DNA of 64,000 nt from Mermis nigrescens (lineage: Eukaryota; Nematoda; Enoplea; Mermithida; Mermithidae). The DNA lies in NCBI GenBank assembly GCA_036768485.1, contig JAVLUZ010000191.1:62001-126000 (forward strand). Direction: 5' to 3'. This document shows, one piece after another, positions 53,081 through 62,453 of the stretch. The translations under genes were made by a program, and so were the position numbers. The notes beneath the pieces were generated by a model that was given only the letters and a program-made list of their open reading frames with translations, searched no databases and was not told the origin of the DNA. Within the stretch, counting starts at the first letter, position 1; each line of letters begins with the position of its first letter.

Positions 53081-56000
53081 GTTATTTTAAGAAAAATTTC
53101 TTCGGGAACCGTTTTGTCACCTACAAAACCCCAAGGGTTTTTTAGAATATAAATGCTCTTGGGTTTTTTAGAGGATAGCACTAAACATACTTACTCTTGC
53201 AACAATGTCTTAACATTCTGAAATGTTTCGCTCTTGACCTCCGAAACAGCCTTATCGCGCGATAACTTATCTAGAGTGTCATCAAATATCAGATCCAGAC
53301 GACTCTGCGCAATTGACTCAATCAACTTTAGTAGATCAGGATGAGGCGAAAATAGCGAAGACAATGTTTCGCGTTCCTTTTTGCCGTACAGACTTTTCAT
53401 GTCAAGCAATTGATCTATAATTCTCTCCGTGTGCTTCAAACCGACCTGAAATTTCCAACGAATTTTAAAAGGTACCAAGATATGTAAGGTAACTGTAAAG
53501 CTAAATACGTTATATAATATCATAATATAGAAAAGATGGTTCAAATCAAGAAGCAGCTAAAATTAATTCCGTCCGACTTCGGTCATCTTAGAGGGAAAAA
53601 GATACAATAGTGTTTCTGATTTCTGAATATTGAAAAATGTCCCATTCTTGTTTAATAATATGCATGTGATGTACGTATACAGCATACTCGTACACAGGGC
53701 CGTATTTAAGGGGGCGGGGGGGGCGGCCTGCCCCCTTGGCGAAAAAAAATTTCGATGTGGTAAAATAATGCTCGGAAAGATGTTAAAATCGTATGTCTTT
53801 TTTCGTCAAATCTTCAGATTTTGGGCGCTTCGCGCCAGATGTGAAGTATTTTCCATAATTTTGGCTCAAGCACAGTCAAAAAACGGCACTTTTTATAGCG
53901 TTTTGAGTGAAAAATTTTATTTTTCGAAATGTCCGAAATTTATGATCATAATGGATAGTGCATGTCGAAAAACGCGGTTTTTACGAGCTATCCCGACAAA
54001 TTTCAGAGATATAGTCCAATTTATATTGGATCCGTCCCCTCTTGGCCGGATCCTGGATACGGGCCTGCTCGTACATGCATATATACATAATAAAGACGAA
54101 ACACTTGTGTACGTATAAGCGAACATGGGATCAACCGATGAAGCAAATTGTAATGTTCATTGACTGTGGGGTAATACCGCCTCTCAACCCTCCCTAGGAG
54201 CATGTATGTATGTAAAGCAGCTGCTTTTCTTAGTTATTTATCTGTTAAGCTCGAGCTACATAATTGTGCTTTTATAGTTTTTAACAAAAAATTCTGCTGA
54301 GACCGAATATTCTTTTATTGATGCAGACTGACTTCCTATTAATTCCGTGTTCAAATACCTTGAAGGCGTTTTCCGATTGTAGCGGAAGATACCCTATTCC
54401 ACACATGCATACTGGAAGGGAGGTAGATGGATTCCCCTTAAAATTTTTCTCTCGAAATTTTCAGCTACGAAAATTCACATTTTCACGTTCTCTAGCGGGA
54501 AAATTGCCAAATTGAGCTTAAAAAATAGTCAAAATTTCTCGGGCGCTCTGAGCCCGATAACATGAAATTACTGTAGTACTTATCTTTAGAAAGCCGCAAA
54601 ATTTAACTAAAAATTTCCTGCGGATATAACACGTTTATGTACATAGTTGTTGCATTGTTTGTTCTCTACGGAGCTAAAAATAAAGTCTAAAAAAGTAAAA
54701 ATGCAAAAAATTTTGCCGCCCCTTAATTTTTATGTTCCAACAACAAAAGCAGCAGAAGTGATGCAAAAAACGCAAGACACGTCGAAAATGTCGTTCTATT
54801 ACGTAAAATCGCTTCTGAAAGCATTGAATGCATTTTCGAAATTCTACGATTACCTCAAAATAAAATCCTTTATATGGGGCTTTGTATAAGTGAGGCAGTA
54901 TGTAGCTACAGTATATATAAATTACTACATATAAAAACTCAATATATTTGCCCAAAAATGCATCAAAAAATAATAAGCACAAAAAATTATCAAAATTGGA
55001 GCGTCATTTACTTTGTATAAACGTCAAATTTAATATCTTTAGCGACAAAACACTATAATTAGTCTCAACTTTTCCGTATTTTTCGAATTGATCGTTCTGA
55101 AGTTGCCATTGTTCGACACGGGAAACCTATTTGAAGAACTTTTGCAAAGGCAAGGGAACTCCGGATTATACATAAAATAGAAATTGCGCTGTAAGAAAGC
55201 TTAAAAAATAAATTGTGAAAATTAACTTATACATTGTTAACAGAATACGCCGTGTACTTTTGTATATGTACTTAGTAACAAAACGCACAGAAATAAATGA
55301 TTTATAACGTTATTGGAAACATTTCAAATCAAACTGGTGGGTACGATACATGTACAGCATGGGATGGGAATTCTGAGAGGGTGGTCAGGCCAGAAAAAAT
55401 TTAAAAAGCGCCTTTTTGGGGCTTAAAAGCAATGGGTACATCGTACACTTCAAAAAACACTGTTTTTGACGTTTCAGACAATGCTCATTCCCTATAAAAC
55501 ATAAAAACAAAAAAAATTGAGAAAATCGCTAGTCAAAAAATGTGTAAATGGCGAAGCGCCGAAAATTTGAGACTTTGAGTCAGAATTGGGCTAAAACGCT
55601 TAAGAAGGCACACTGTTTACAATTTTTACGAAAAATCAACAATTCTGGGAGAGGGTGTCGCAGCCATTTTGCGGGGCTTAGTAGCCATTCTAAGGAGGGG
55701 GGTCAACCCCCTCCTCAAAGATCACGTGGGTTATTAAATTTTGAAAATCGGTTCCTACCTGTACGCAATGCATAAATTGTTCTAAAGGTAAGTCGTTCGC
55801 TTCGACATCCAACATTATTATTCGGCCTCCGCTCGTCGCAGCCATTACCGCATTCAAAGGACTAAGTTTTAAAAAGCGCCTGTAAAGGACAGACAAAAGA
55901 AAATAATTTTCAACGAGTACATAACATGCAAAATTAATCTAGCAATTTGCGCTCTACAATCCTTACGTAAATACTTGCAGTCTAAATAGAAAATCATTTA

Positions 56001-59000
56001 CCTACCTACAAACATGAACCACACAAGGGCATAGGAAGGGGTGAGAGCATACAGGGTGGCCACTGATTTCCCAAAATCAAATTCCCTTGTTTTTCCCGGA
56101 TTGCCCGGGTGATTAATGGACAATTTCCCGGTTTTAAATCATGCTTTAAACGCACACTATATACGCAGAAGTGTCATAAGAACATGAAAAAGGATAAGGC
56201 AAAAGCAACTTTTAATCAAACAAATGCAAATAATACACGAAACGTTTTGGATGGAACAATCATAATTTCTTTTCAATAATGCTAACGAGTTGTCAATAGC
56301 AGTTCTCGGAGCCTATAAGATAGTACAGTAGCGATTTTAGTGTGGTAAAAGAGGGTTTTCGATCTTTGGTAGTGTATTTCAACTAATTTATGGGTTATTC
56401 ACGCCAAAAATTACTAAAAATTGTGTCAAAACGGCGCGAAGCGCCGGAAAATTTGATATTTTTCCATTCTAAATGCAAATTCTGCCATTTTAAAGATATA
56501 TAGGACCAGTGGCGGATCTAGGATTTTCCTAAGGGGGGCGGTATCACAACTTTTCCAAAAACAGTCAAAAATAGGTCCGAAAATTTGCCCTTAACGCGCA
56601 AAATAGCGTTTTTTTCGGTGTTTTACATTGTATACTTTTACATAAAATCACCTGACGCAATAATTTTTCAAGAAATTTCAAAATGTTAAACAATTTTGTG
56701 CGAAAAAATCATTAAATTTCTTTGACTTTAACAAAAATCTGGCGCGAAGCGCCAAAAAATTTGTGAAATTAAGGCGGATAGACGTCTAGAAGTATGATTC
56801 ACTGCTTGATTTCCCGTATGTATAGCATTTGATGCGAAGCATCGAAATTTTTAATTGAAAATAGAAGAAAACTATGCAAAAATAGCTGTAAAAATTGTTT
56901 TGAAACCTACATGAACAGAAATGGCTTCCAGGCAGTGTTTTTTGTACAAGGTCCGTTTGTACATATACAAAGATCTTCCCTAAAGTCTTTGTGCATTTTG
57001 TACGCACAAATTTTCGGGTACTATGATATAGTATGGTAGCGACTTTAGTATGGTAAAAACAGAGTTGTTCGACCTTTGGTAGTGTATTTTGGATAATTAC
57101 TGGTTTTATGAGGGCAAAAATCATTAAGAATCGTCTTAAAACGGCGCAAAGCGCCGAAAAATTTGACATTTTTCCTTTCGAAATGCGATTTCCGCTATTA
57201 TAAAGATATATAGGACACACAATTACTCATTTCGACGCGAAGCGCCGAAAAGTTTTACAAATTTCAGACCTTTTTTGCAGTTTTTGTCTTCCCGAAAATC
57301 TTTGAACATCTACAGAGACGGTCACGAAAAGTCTTTGTACATCGGGAAAAATCTTTGCTGAATACAAAAAAACGTGCTTCCATGTCGCCAAGAAAGTAAA
57401 TAAATGTCATTAATAGGTATCATATGGCGCGTAGCGTCGGAAAACTTTGAGAAGTTATAGTTACTGACGGCCAAAAATCATTGCAAATTGCTTATCCATG
57501 CTTTATCTCGCCAAATATTTTTGGCCAATGGGAAAGGGGCCGCCCCCGCCCCCTCGTTAAATCCGCCCTGTATAGGACAAACAATTGCGCCGAAAATTTT
57601 TGGGAATTTCACACCTTTTCGCAGTTTTTGTCTTCCCAAAAATCTTTGCACATTTTGTACACAGAAATTTTTGGGTACTATAATATGGTAGAGTAGCGAC
57701 TTTAGTGTGGTAAAAACAGAGTTGTTCGACTTTTGATAGTGTGTTTCAGCCAATTCCTGGGTCTCTAAGGGCAAAAATCAGTAAGAATCGTCTTGAAACG
57801 GCGCGAAGCGCCGAAATTCGACATTTTCCCTTTTGAAATACAATCTTTGCCATTATAAAGATATACATATAGAACACACGAGTACTCATTTCGGCGCTAA
57901 GCGCCGAAAATTTTTGCGAATTTCAGACCTTTTTTGCAATTTTGGTCTTCCCAAAAATCTTTGTACATGTACAAAGACGGTGCCGAAAAGTCTTAGTACA
58001 TCGGGAAAAATCTTGGTCGAATACAAAAAAACACTGTTGCACAAACGTCTTAACGAACAATAGTACAAATAGCTACTAGCTATATCAAACAAAGAGAATA
58101 CACAAATAGCAATCAACGATGTGACAATGGGCGAGAAGGAAAACGGAAATAAATGCTACATGATAAAATATAAAAACACATAAACTAGCATGATACTAAA
58201 AGCGATAAAAAATGTAACATTGTACTATTCATTCAATATTTTTGGCCTCCGAAAACTGAGTTCAAACTAAATTTCTTGACGAAAATCCCGGGTTTTTCCC
58301 GAGTTTCCTGGGTGCCGAAAAAATCCCCGGGCTTTTCCCGGGTTCCCGGGTAAGTGGCCACCTTGAGCATACATGTAATGGTTAGAATAAGGGGTCCCTG
58401 AATTTTTTAAGGGGGATAGGATAAATAACTTCCAAGTTTTGGCTTAAAACAGCCGAGAAATTTAATTTTTTTTCTAAAAATCGGGAGAGGGGTCAAAAAT
58501 TTTCTGGCTTTGGAGGATGGGGGCGACCAACTTTGGGCGGGGATCCCCCACCTCTTTCCGTTGTTACATGTATATGCCCAAGCAGGGCCGTATTTCAGGG
58601 GGGCTGGAGGCGGCCGCCCCCCTCCCTTGGCCGGAAAAAATTTTGAGAGGTAAGATAATGCACGGAAAGATTAAAAATCGAATGCATTTAATGTGGAATG
58701 TAATCTTCAAATTATAGGCGCTTCGCGCCAGATATGATTTATTTTCCATCATTTTAGCCTAAGCGCGACGAAAAAATGACACTTTTCATAGCATTTTAAG
58801 CGAAGAAAATTTTTTCAGAAAAGTTCGAATTTTTCGATCTTATTGAATAGTCGCAAAACGTCGAAAAACGCGGTTTTTGCGAGCCATTCCAACGAATTTT
58901 CCGAGATACAGACAAATTTATGTTGGGTCCGCCCCCTTGGCCGGATCCTGGAAACAGGCCTGTGCCCAAGTATGATGTGAACGCAATGCTCCAGCAATTG

Positions 59001-60123
59001 CTGCACATCGATAACATGGTACACACAATTCTTGATGTTTAAGTTCTTAATTTTAAGACAAAAGTATCGCAAGTTAAAGGCCTTTGATGCAATTAATAGT
59101 AATACTCAAAACCTTTATGATATCCTTATTATTGTCTATTTAGCCCCAAACGCGTGCTTTGAACACTTCACAATCAATCGTCATATAAAACCCTTTGCGC
59201 CTATCTCTTCTAGATTTTTTGAAGATAAAAGAAAAAAGCAACACATGAGAAATAAAGAAAAATTTAAAATAAATATGAAAATTAAATGAATTGAAAAAAT
59301 TTTCAATAGAGAAATAAAAAATTCAAAGAGATCAAAAAATAAAGAAAGACATGAAAAAAGTTAAAAAAGAAAAATAAATAAATACAAAATGAAACAAAAA
59401 ATATTAAATTGATAAATAAATTAAAATGAATGAATAAGGATAAGGATAAAAATTAAGTTTACGCCGGCTCACGCGAGATACATATAATGATTTTTATGAC
59501 TCAAAAAACAAGCGAAACTGAGTGTAAAAGAGCAACAATCACAAAATTTTTAATTAAGAAAAATTTGCAGAAAAGGCCCTGTTTTAAGCGTTTTTGTCGA
59601 TCTTTTAGCTGAAAAGTGCAAAATTTTCTACGCTTCGCGCAACATACAGGGTTTTTCGAAATGATCCGCTCTCTAGGAAGTAATTAATTACACAATCCCA
59701 AGTATATTCGTTTTTTTTGTTCCATCAGAGCATTTTTCTTTGCTAATACTGATATACATTGTTTTTTTCGTATTGGACAAAAGATTTCGAGGCTCGTACA
59801 AAGATTTTTGAAGCGATCTTTGTACACAAAATAAAGGCAATTTATAGGCAATTTTGCATGTACAGAAAAAAATCAAACTTTTTGTACAAATAAAAAAGAG
59901 AGCTTAGACACTATATGCTATATTACTAATACGTTGTGTTCCCAGGCCCCAGGCCCAGGCCAAAAAAGTCGCCCCGGTCGATCAATAATTGACATTATAC
60001 ATAAAAAAGTCAATTATGTACATACGACGACTGAAAATTGTAATAGGATTATGGAAATTAAATTTGTAAATGATTTGTATTGTTATAAATATTTATATTC
60101 TATTATTATTGTCATTTGTATTA

Positions 60124-60169
<46 letters not shown>

Positions 60170-62277
60170 CAATAATAATACAATAAATGCGTTGTATTGT
60201 ATTATTATTGTATTAAATTTATAAATTTAAGTTGAATCAAAATATAAATTAATTAAATTAAACTTAAAAATAACCTGGTAGGATTGATCAAGCATCGGTT
60301 CGGCTGGTCAGGATCGCAGGCAAGACGCACAGCTGCGACCGGACCACGCCAAGGAATGTCTGACAAAAGAAGAGCCGTCGAAGCGGCATTGATAGTGGCC
60401 ACAACTGGATCCCCGGACTGATCCAACGATAAAGCGTTGCATGACAATTGGAGGTCGTGACAGAAACCTTTTGGGAATAAAGGTCGTACGCTGCGGTCGA
60501 TGATTCGAGAAGTCAGAATTTCGAATTCACTCGGACCAAGATCTCGCCTAGTTACAAAAAAGCGACTATCATAAATGGACAAGGAAGAGGTGGCCAGAGG
60601 GAAGGCGAAATCGAAGAATGGTGAATGAAAAACACAACACATTTGTCAATACAGCGCGAAGCGCCGAAAAAATATGATATTTGTTATTCTGTTTCGGGTA
60701 GAATTTTTGGCCTTTTTTCCGCAGTAAGCTCTAAAATTGTTTTGCAGCACTTTCCATTTTCTCGAAATCGCCTGACAGTACCTGATATTCGGAAACCTTA
60801 GTTAGGGATAATACCCCCTCTCACCCTACCCTATGCCCTTGTGTAACGACTATAGTCCATTTCACGAAAACTGAAAATCAATTTTCAGCGATCACGCGAG
60901 CAGATACAAAAGCGATTTCTAGGCAGCTTATTGTATACAACAACTCTGCACAGTCGAACTTCATGTGCTTATCAATTACTATGCATAATCGATTAACATC
61001 GATTCAAGAATCGTAATTCATGCACAAGATTTCGTGAAACAGACTATACGTATATACTAGTAAGCAGATCTGCGCGTGGTCGGGCTTTACGATCTAGTCT
61101 ACACTAGACCATGCATTAGCTGCACAGCATGGCGGGCCTTGGGCGGTCAGCCAGAACTTTTTTGAGGCAAAATAGCCTAAAAACCTGGTATAGATGTAAA
61201 CCGGCATAAAACTATGATAATGTACAATTTCAGGCCAATGTCACGCAATCTTGCAGAAAATTGTTGATTTTCAATTATTTCTGGCCTACATTTTGCCATA
61301 CTTTCCCCAGAATATTTTCCGCTTTTTAATTCTGGTCTCTCCATCTCCCCCATCTTTTCCATTTTTCAAAATTCCCAGTAAGGTGCGTGGTCGATCTTCT
61401 ACACCCCAAAGACATACAAGCATAACATAAAAGGGATAAAATCAAGGCCAGAAACAACAATCAAAAATTTTTTTAAAGCGCTCGAACGAATTTACACGTT
61501 TAATTAAGATATTTTTCAAACTATTCCAGCATGATAACAAAATAAATAAAATAGAAATTAAGCTGTGTTATTTAGAGGATCAACAAGAATGGTATTTTAA
61601 GCGGTTGAAGCAAGATCGTGATATTTTGACTGGTAATCTAAGGCGTGTTATGATGACCGCCATTTGATATTTGACCGATTTTGGATTTGACCCCCTCTAG
61701 CTGCCCCTAACTTGCCCACCTACGACTGCACCACCCACTTAACCTATGGAATCCTATGCTGCAATAATTACACAAAATTTATGACTACTCATATCGATAG
61801 ACCAAGTAAACATTTCAAACGTTAGTAACATAGATAGCCCGAAAGTTCGTTCAATGATGCAACAGGCCACATACATAATGCCAAGTTGTCTAAAAATCGG
61901 TTTCTTTGCTTACCTATAAACATTTATACTTTTGTTTATATATGCATATCTATATTTATTTACCTATGGTAATTAGTAGGAATTCTACCAGCTGCCGACC
62001 ACTTGTGCCTATAATCTACTGTTAAAGGTAAAAAGCCACCAAATGCACTTAATTTGGGCTTGCAAACAGCCGTTACTAGGACCGACGTGCCGTCAGTCGA
62101 GCCAACGGCGCTTCCGTCGGCCATTTTAGCCAATCGACCACTTTCTAAACGAAGCGGCCGCCCATCGATATCGATTTCGCGCGTAAAAGAAGCCGTAGAA
62201 AAAGAATCGACGTCAAAAGCCCAGTTTTTACGCATCATTAAATGACCCGAATGGCGTAGTAACGGCGAACTAGTCAT
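37565..62277 (-). CDS. PNPT1: Polyribonucleotide nucleotidyltransferase 1, mitochondrial (PNPase), complete, ten exons
   Basis: Start is the 5' end on the minus strand. Join: 62277-61964, 60547-60275, 55879-55759, 53445-53195, 51765-51556, 45513-45252, 43935-43813, 42046-41697, 39488-39292, 37893-37565: 2430 nt, 809 residues (human protein 783). PNPase degrades RNA phosphorolytically from the 3' end and also imports RNA into mitochondria. Domain order: basic N-terminus fitting a mitochondrial presequence ([19 protein letters not shown]); RNase PH domain 1 (LARMADGSAV-like block, [18 protein letters not shown]); helical linker; RNase PH domain 2 ([58 protein letters not shown] with D542 and D548 at the catalytic metal positions); KH domain; S1 domain. 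The KH loop reads RTGGY where vertebrates have GPGGY. The bacterial-type start was placed at the first ATG of the exon; an upstream ATG is possible. Confidence 0.93.
37944..38156 (+). mobile_element. Family 4 element next to the last PNPT1 exon
   Basis: CGTAGGTGGGCAGCACC to ACGCCTACATGTG with perfect 8-bp duplication CTGACAAC (37936-37943, 38157-38164). It lies 50 bp upstream of the acceptor of the terminal PNPT1 exon. Confidence 0.9.
38848..39185 (-). mobile_element. Family 5 repeat, reverse orientation
   Basis: Starts near ATGATGTTGGAGGGGTTTC and ends CAGATTTCCCATGCGG. Exact hairpin at 38977-38989 on the other strand. In PNPT1 intron 9. Confidence 0.55.
39292..39488 (-). CDS. PNPT1: PNPT1 exon 9 (KH and S1 start)
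   Basis: Acceptor GTTGTTTAG, donor GTAATT. Reads [20 protein letters not shown] then the C-terminal KH helix, then [17 protein letters not shown], the first S1 strands. Confidence 0.92.
39704..40158 (+). mobile_element. Family 2 element carrying a family 4 insertion
   Basis: CAGTGGCGGATCTAGGATTT to AAATCCGCCCCTG with perfect 8-bp duplication TGTAAGCT. Host part is about 177 bp after removing the family 4 copy at 39761-40038. In PNPT1 intron 8. Confidence 0.92.
39761..40038 (+). mobile_element. Family 4 element nested in family 2
   Basis: CATAGGTGGGCAGCACC to CACGCCCATGTGTG with perfect 8-bp duplication GGCGGAAC. This nested copy fixes the true ends of family 4. Confidence 0.88.
41072..41519 (-). 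mobile_element. Family 1 element, reverse orientation
   Basis: 448 bp with perfect 8-bp duplication GGTTTCAC (41064-41071, 41520-41527). Carries two compensated hairpin variants, GGCGCTCCGCGCC and GGCGCTTAGCGCC. Lies in PNPT1 intron 8, 177 bp from the exon 8 donor. Confidence 0.9.
41697..42046 (-). CDS. PNPT1: PNPT1 exon 8 (catalytic aspartates and KH start)
   Basis: Acceptor CTCATTCAG, donor GTCATT. Reads [20 protein letters not shown] (D542, D548 catalytic positions), a helical part, then [25 protein letters not shown], the first strand and loop of the KH domain. Confidence 0.93.
43813..43935 (-). CDS. PNPT1: PNPT1 exon 7
   Basis: Acceptor CTGTTTAG, donor GTGAGC. Reads [20 protein letters not shown] then [17 protein letters not shown]. 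Contains the SNGSSS phosphate-binding signature of PNPase. Confidence 0.94.
43966..44275 (+). mobile_element. Family 5 repeat
   Basis: GACATGGGAATTCTAGGG to AACCCCCAAGATCACG; hairpin variant GGCGCGTATTGCC. In PNPT1 intron 6, close to exon 7. Confidence 0.55.
44530..44699 (-). mobile_element. Family 4 element, reverse and degraded
   Basis: Ends GCTGCCCACCTATG at 44699 and contains the family 4 block GAAACGTTGAAAAATGGTG. The other end is approximate. Confidence 0.55.
45252..45513 (-). CDS. PNPT1: PNPT1 exon 6
   Basis: Acceptor ATTACTCAG, donor GTTCGT. Reads [36 protein letters not shown] and [17 protein letters not shown], ending KLSCQ. Confidence 0.93.
45945..45987 (-). mobile_element. Family 1 end fragment
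   Basis: GGACCATCTTTGTACATG through CTTGTACAAAAAACACTG: only one end of the element remains. In PNPT1 intron 5. Confidence 0.6.
47612..49630. mobile_element. hAT-like element C with CGATTC-rich ends
   Basis: Left end TAGGGATGTGCCGATACC, right end ATCGGAACATCCCTA, perfect 8-bp duplication GTAGCCGA (47604-47611, 49631-49638). Subterminal arrays of CCGATTC at 47645-47800 and 49441-49620. No transposase recognised. Hosts the family 1 copy at 48277-48784. In PNPT1 intron 5. Confidence 0.9.
48277..48784 (+). mobile_element. Family 1 element nested in hAT-like element C
   Basis: 508 bp from CAGTG to CATTG with perfect 8-bp duplication ATATCAAT. Exact hairpin at 48550-48562. Confidence 0.9.
50030..50304 (+). 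mobile_element. Family 1 element, left end lost, nested in hAT-like element B
   Basis: Matches the right two-thirds of family 1 and ends CACTG at 50304. The left boundary is approximate. Exact hairpin at 50069-50081. It splits the BED zinc-finger remnant that follows. Confidence 0.7.
50305..50525 (+). pseudogene. BED zinc-finger remnant of a hAT transposase
   Basis: Reads [20 protein letters not shown], the C-terminal half of a BED finger (T-x-x-x-x-K-H-L-x-x-K-H), followed by a charged stretch. The cysteine half is missing because a family 1 copy abuts it. Located inside element B, as expected for its own transposase. Confidence 0.65.
51556..51765 (-). CDS. PNPT1: PNPT1 exon 5
   Basis: Acceptor TTACTTTGCAG, donor GTAAGG. 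Reads [33 protein letters not shown] and SLHGSAVFQ, the entry into RNase PH domain 2. Confidence 0.93.
53022..53079. repeat. TA microsatellite
   Basis: About 28 TA units in PNPT1 intron 4, 115 bp from the donor of exon 4. Confidence 0.97.
53195..53445 (-). CDS. PNPT1: PNPT1 exon 4 (helical linker)
   Basis: Acceptor AATTTCAG, donor GTAAGT. Reads [17 protein letters not shown] then a charged helical stretch with [13 protein letters not shown], matching the KVSRDEAVNKI block of vertebrate PNPT1. Confidence 0.92.
53695..54067 (+). mobile_element. Family 3 hAT-like element
   Basis: CAGGGCCGTATTTAAGGG to GGATACGGGCCTG with perfect 8-bp duplication CTCGTACA. Exact hairpin on the other strand at 53824-53836. 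In PNPT1 intron 3. Confidence 0.92.
55345..55730 (+). mobile_element. Family 5 repeat beside PNPT1 exon 3
   Basis: ATGTACAGCATGGGATGGG to CTCCTCAAAGATCACG, hairpin variant GGCGAAGCGCC. Ends about 30 bp from the exon 3 donor. Confidence 0.55.
55759..55879 (-). CDS. PNPT1: PNPT1 exon 3
   Basis: Acceptor CCTTTACAG, donor GTAGGA. Reads [19 protein letters not shown] then [12 protein letters not shown] and QFMHCVQ. A family 5 repeat starts about 30 bp beyond the donor. Confidence 0.9.
56517..57570 (+). mobile_element. Family 2 hAT-like element, third nest level
   Basis: CAGTGGCGGATCTAGGATTT to AAATCCGCCCTG, with perfect 8-bp duplication TATAGGAC (56509-56516, 57571-57578). Exact hairpin at 56741-56753. 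The family 1 copy at 56933-57376 interrupts it. Confidence 0.92.
56933..57376 (+). mobile_element. Family 1 element, innermost nest level
   Basis: CAGTGTTTTTTGTACAAGG to ACAAAAAAACGTG, flanked by CTTCCAGG and CTTCCATG (7 of 8). Confidence 0.85.
58583..58962 (+). mobile_element. Family 3 hAT-like element
   Basis: CAGGGCCGTATTTCAGGGG to CTGGAAACAGGCCTG with perfect 8-bp duplication TGCCCAAG (58575-58582, 58963-58970). Exact hairpin at 58717-58729. In PNPT1 intron 2. Confidence 0.92.
59757..59900 (-). mobile_element. Family 6 element, reverse, approximate ends
   Basis: CATTGTTTTTTTCGTATTGG through TTTGTACAAATAAAAAAG; it has the family 6 blocks in reverse order. The right end is not certain. 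Confidence 0.5.
60125..60169. repeat. ATT microsatellite
   Basis: About 15 ATT units in an AT-rich stretch of PNPT1 intron 2, close to exon 2. Confidence 0.95.
60275..60547 (-). CDS. PNPT1: PNPT1 exon 2
   Basis: Acceptor TTGTAACTAG, donor GTTATT. Reads [28 protein letters not shown], and [13 protein letters not shown], ending CLINPT. The two arginines at RPLF and the SRIIDRS block are PNPase signatures. Confidence 0.94.
60853..61046. mobile_element. TA-flanked MITE with TAGTCYRTTTCAC ends
   Basis: 194 bp, TAGTCCATTTCACGAAA to TTCGTGAAACAGACTA between TA dinucleotides. In PNPT1 intron 1. Confidence 0.75.
61964..62277 (-). CDS. PNPT1: PNPT1 exon 1
   Basis: ATG at 62277 on the minus strand, donor GTAAAT ending the exon at 61964. 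Encodes the presequence and [27 protein letters not shown] and [18 protein letters not shown] of RNase PH domain 1. Confidence 0.92.
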
Positions 62278-62391
62278 AATCAAAAGGTATTGCGAAACAG
62301 GCGAATGGAAAGTTAGCGCCGAATGCGCAGTCCTTGAAAATTATGTATTAAAATATGCGAAAAATGGGCAACCACAATAATCGATCATTTA
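62278..62391 (-). promoter_or_regulatory. Short gap between the upstream gene end and PNPT1; likely PNPT1 promoter or 5' UTR
   Basis: 114 bp separate the stop of the acidic-tail exon from the PNPT1 start codon. No repeat was recognised in it, unlike nearly every other non-coding stretch here. No TATA box is obvious. Confidence 0.35.
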
Positions 62392-62453
62392 TTATTCAAC
62401 GTTGTCGTCGTCGAACAAGTCGTCAAAATCATTGTAATCAAGAAAATTATTCA
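62392..62453 (-). CDS. Probable last exon of an unidentified gene, acidic C-terminus
   Basis: On the minus strand a strong acceptor (TTTCTTTTTTTCCATAG) precedes 62453. The exon gives two bases of a codon and then NNFLDYNDFDDLFDDDNVE and TAA at 62394-62392, with AATAAA (62393-62388) overlapping the stop. The Asp-rich tail looks like a real protein C-terminus, but I do not recognise the protein and found no matching upstream exon in 62454-64000. Its end lies only 114 bp before the PNPT1 ATG on the same strand. It could still be chance. Confidence 0.45.

Larger units (their letters stand above)
56317..58036 (+). mobile_element. Family 1 element, second nest level, left end lost
   Basis: Family 1 sequence runs from about 56317 (ACAGTAGCGATTTTAGTG), is interrupted at 56517-57570, and resumes to the CACTG end at 58036. 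Exact hairpins at 56433-56445 and 57800-57812 lie on the two sides of the interruption. Confidence 0.75.
56052..58363. mobile_element. Outer CAGGGTGGCCACT element of a four-level nest
   Basis: Left end CAGGGTGGCCACTG, right end AAGTGGCCACCT. Flanks AGAGCATA and TGAGCATA (7 of 8). Both ends carry CCCGGG/TTTTCCCGG repeats (56090-56140, 58285-58350). It hosts a family 1 element (56317-58036), which hosts a family 2 element, which hosts another family 1 element. Lies in PNPT1 intron 2. Confidence 0.75.

Noticed and set aside
52987..53181. Tyr/Ile repeat open frames
   Set aside because: Translations of the TA microsatellite.
53630..54118. 162-codon open frame
   Set aside because: It covers a family 3 transposon bounded by a perfect 8-bp duplication.
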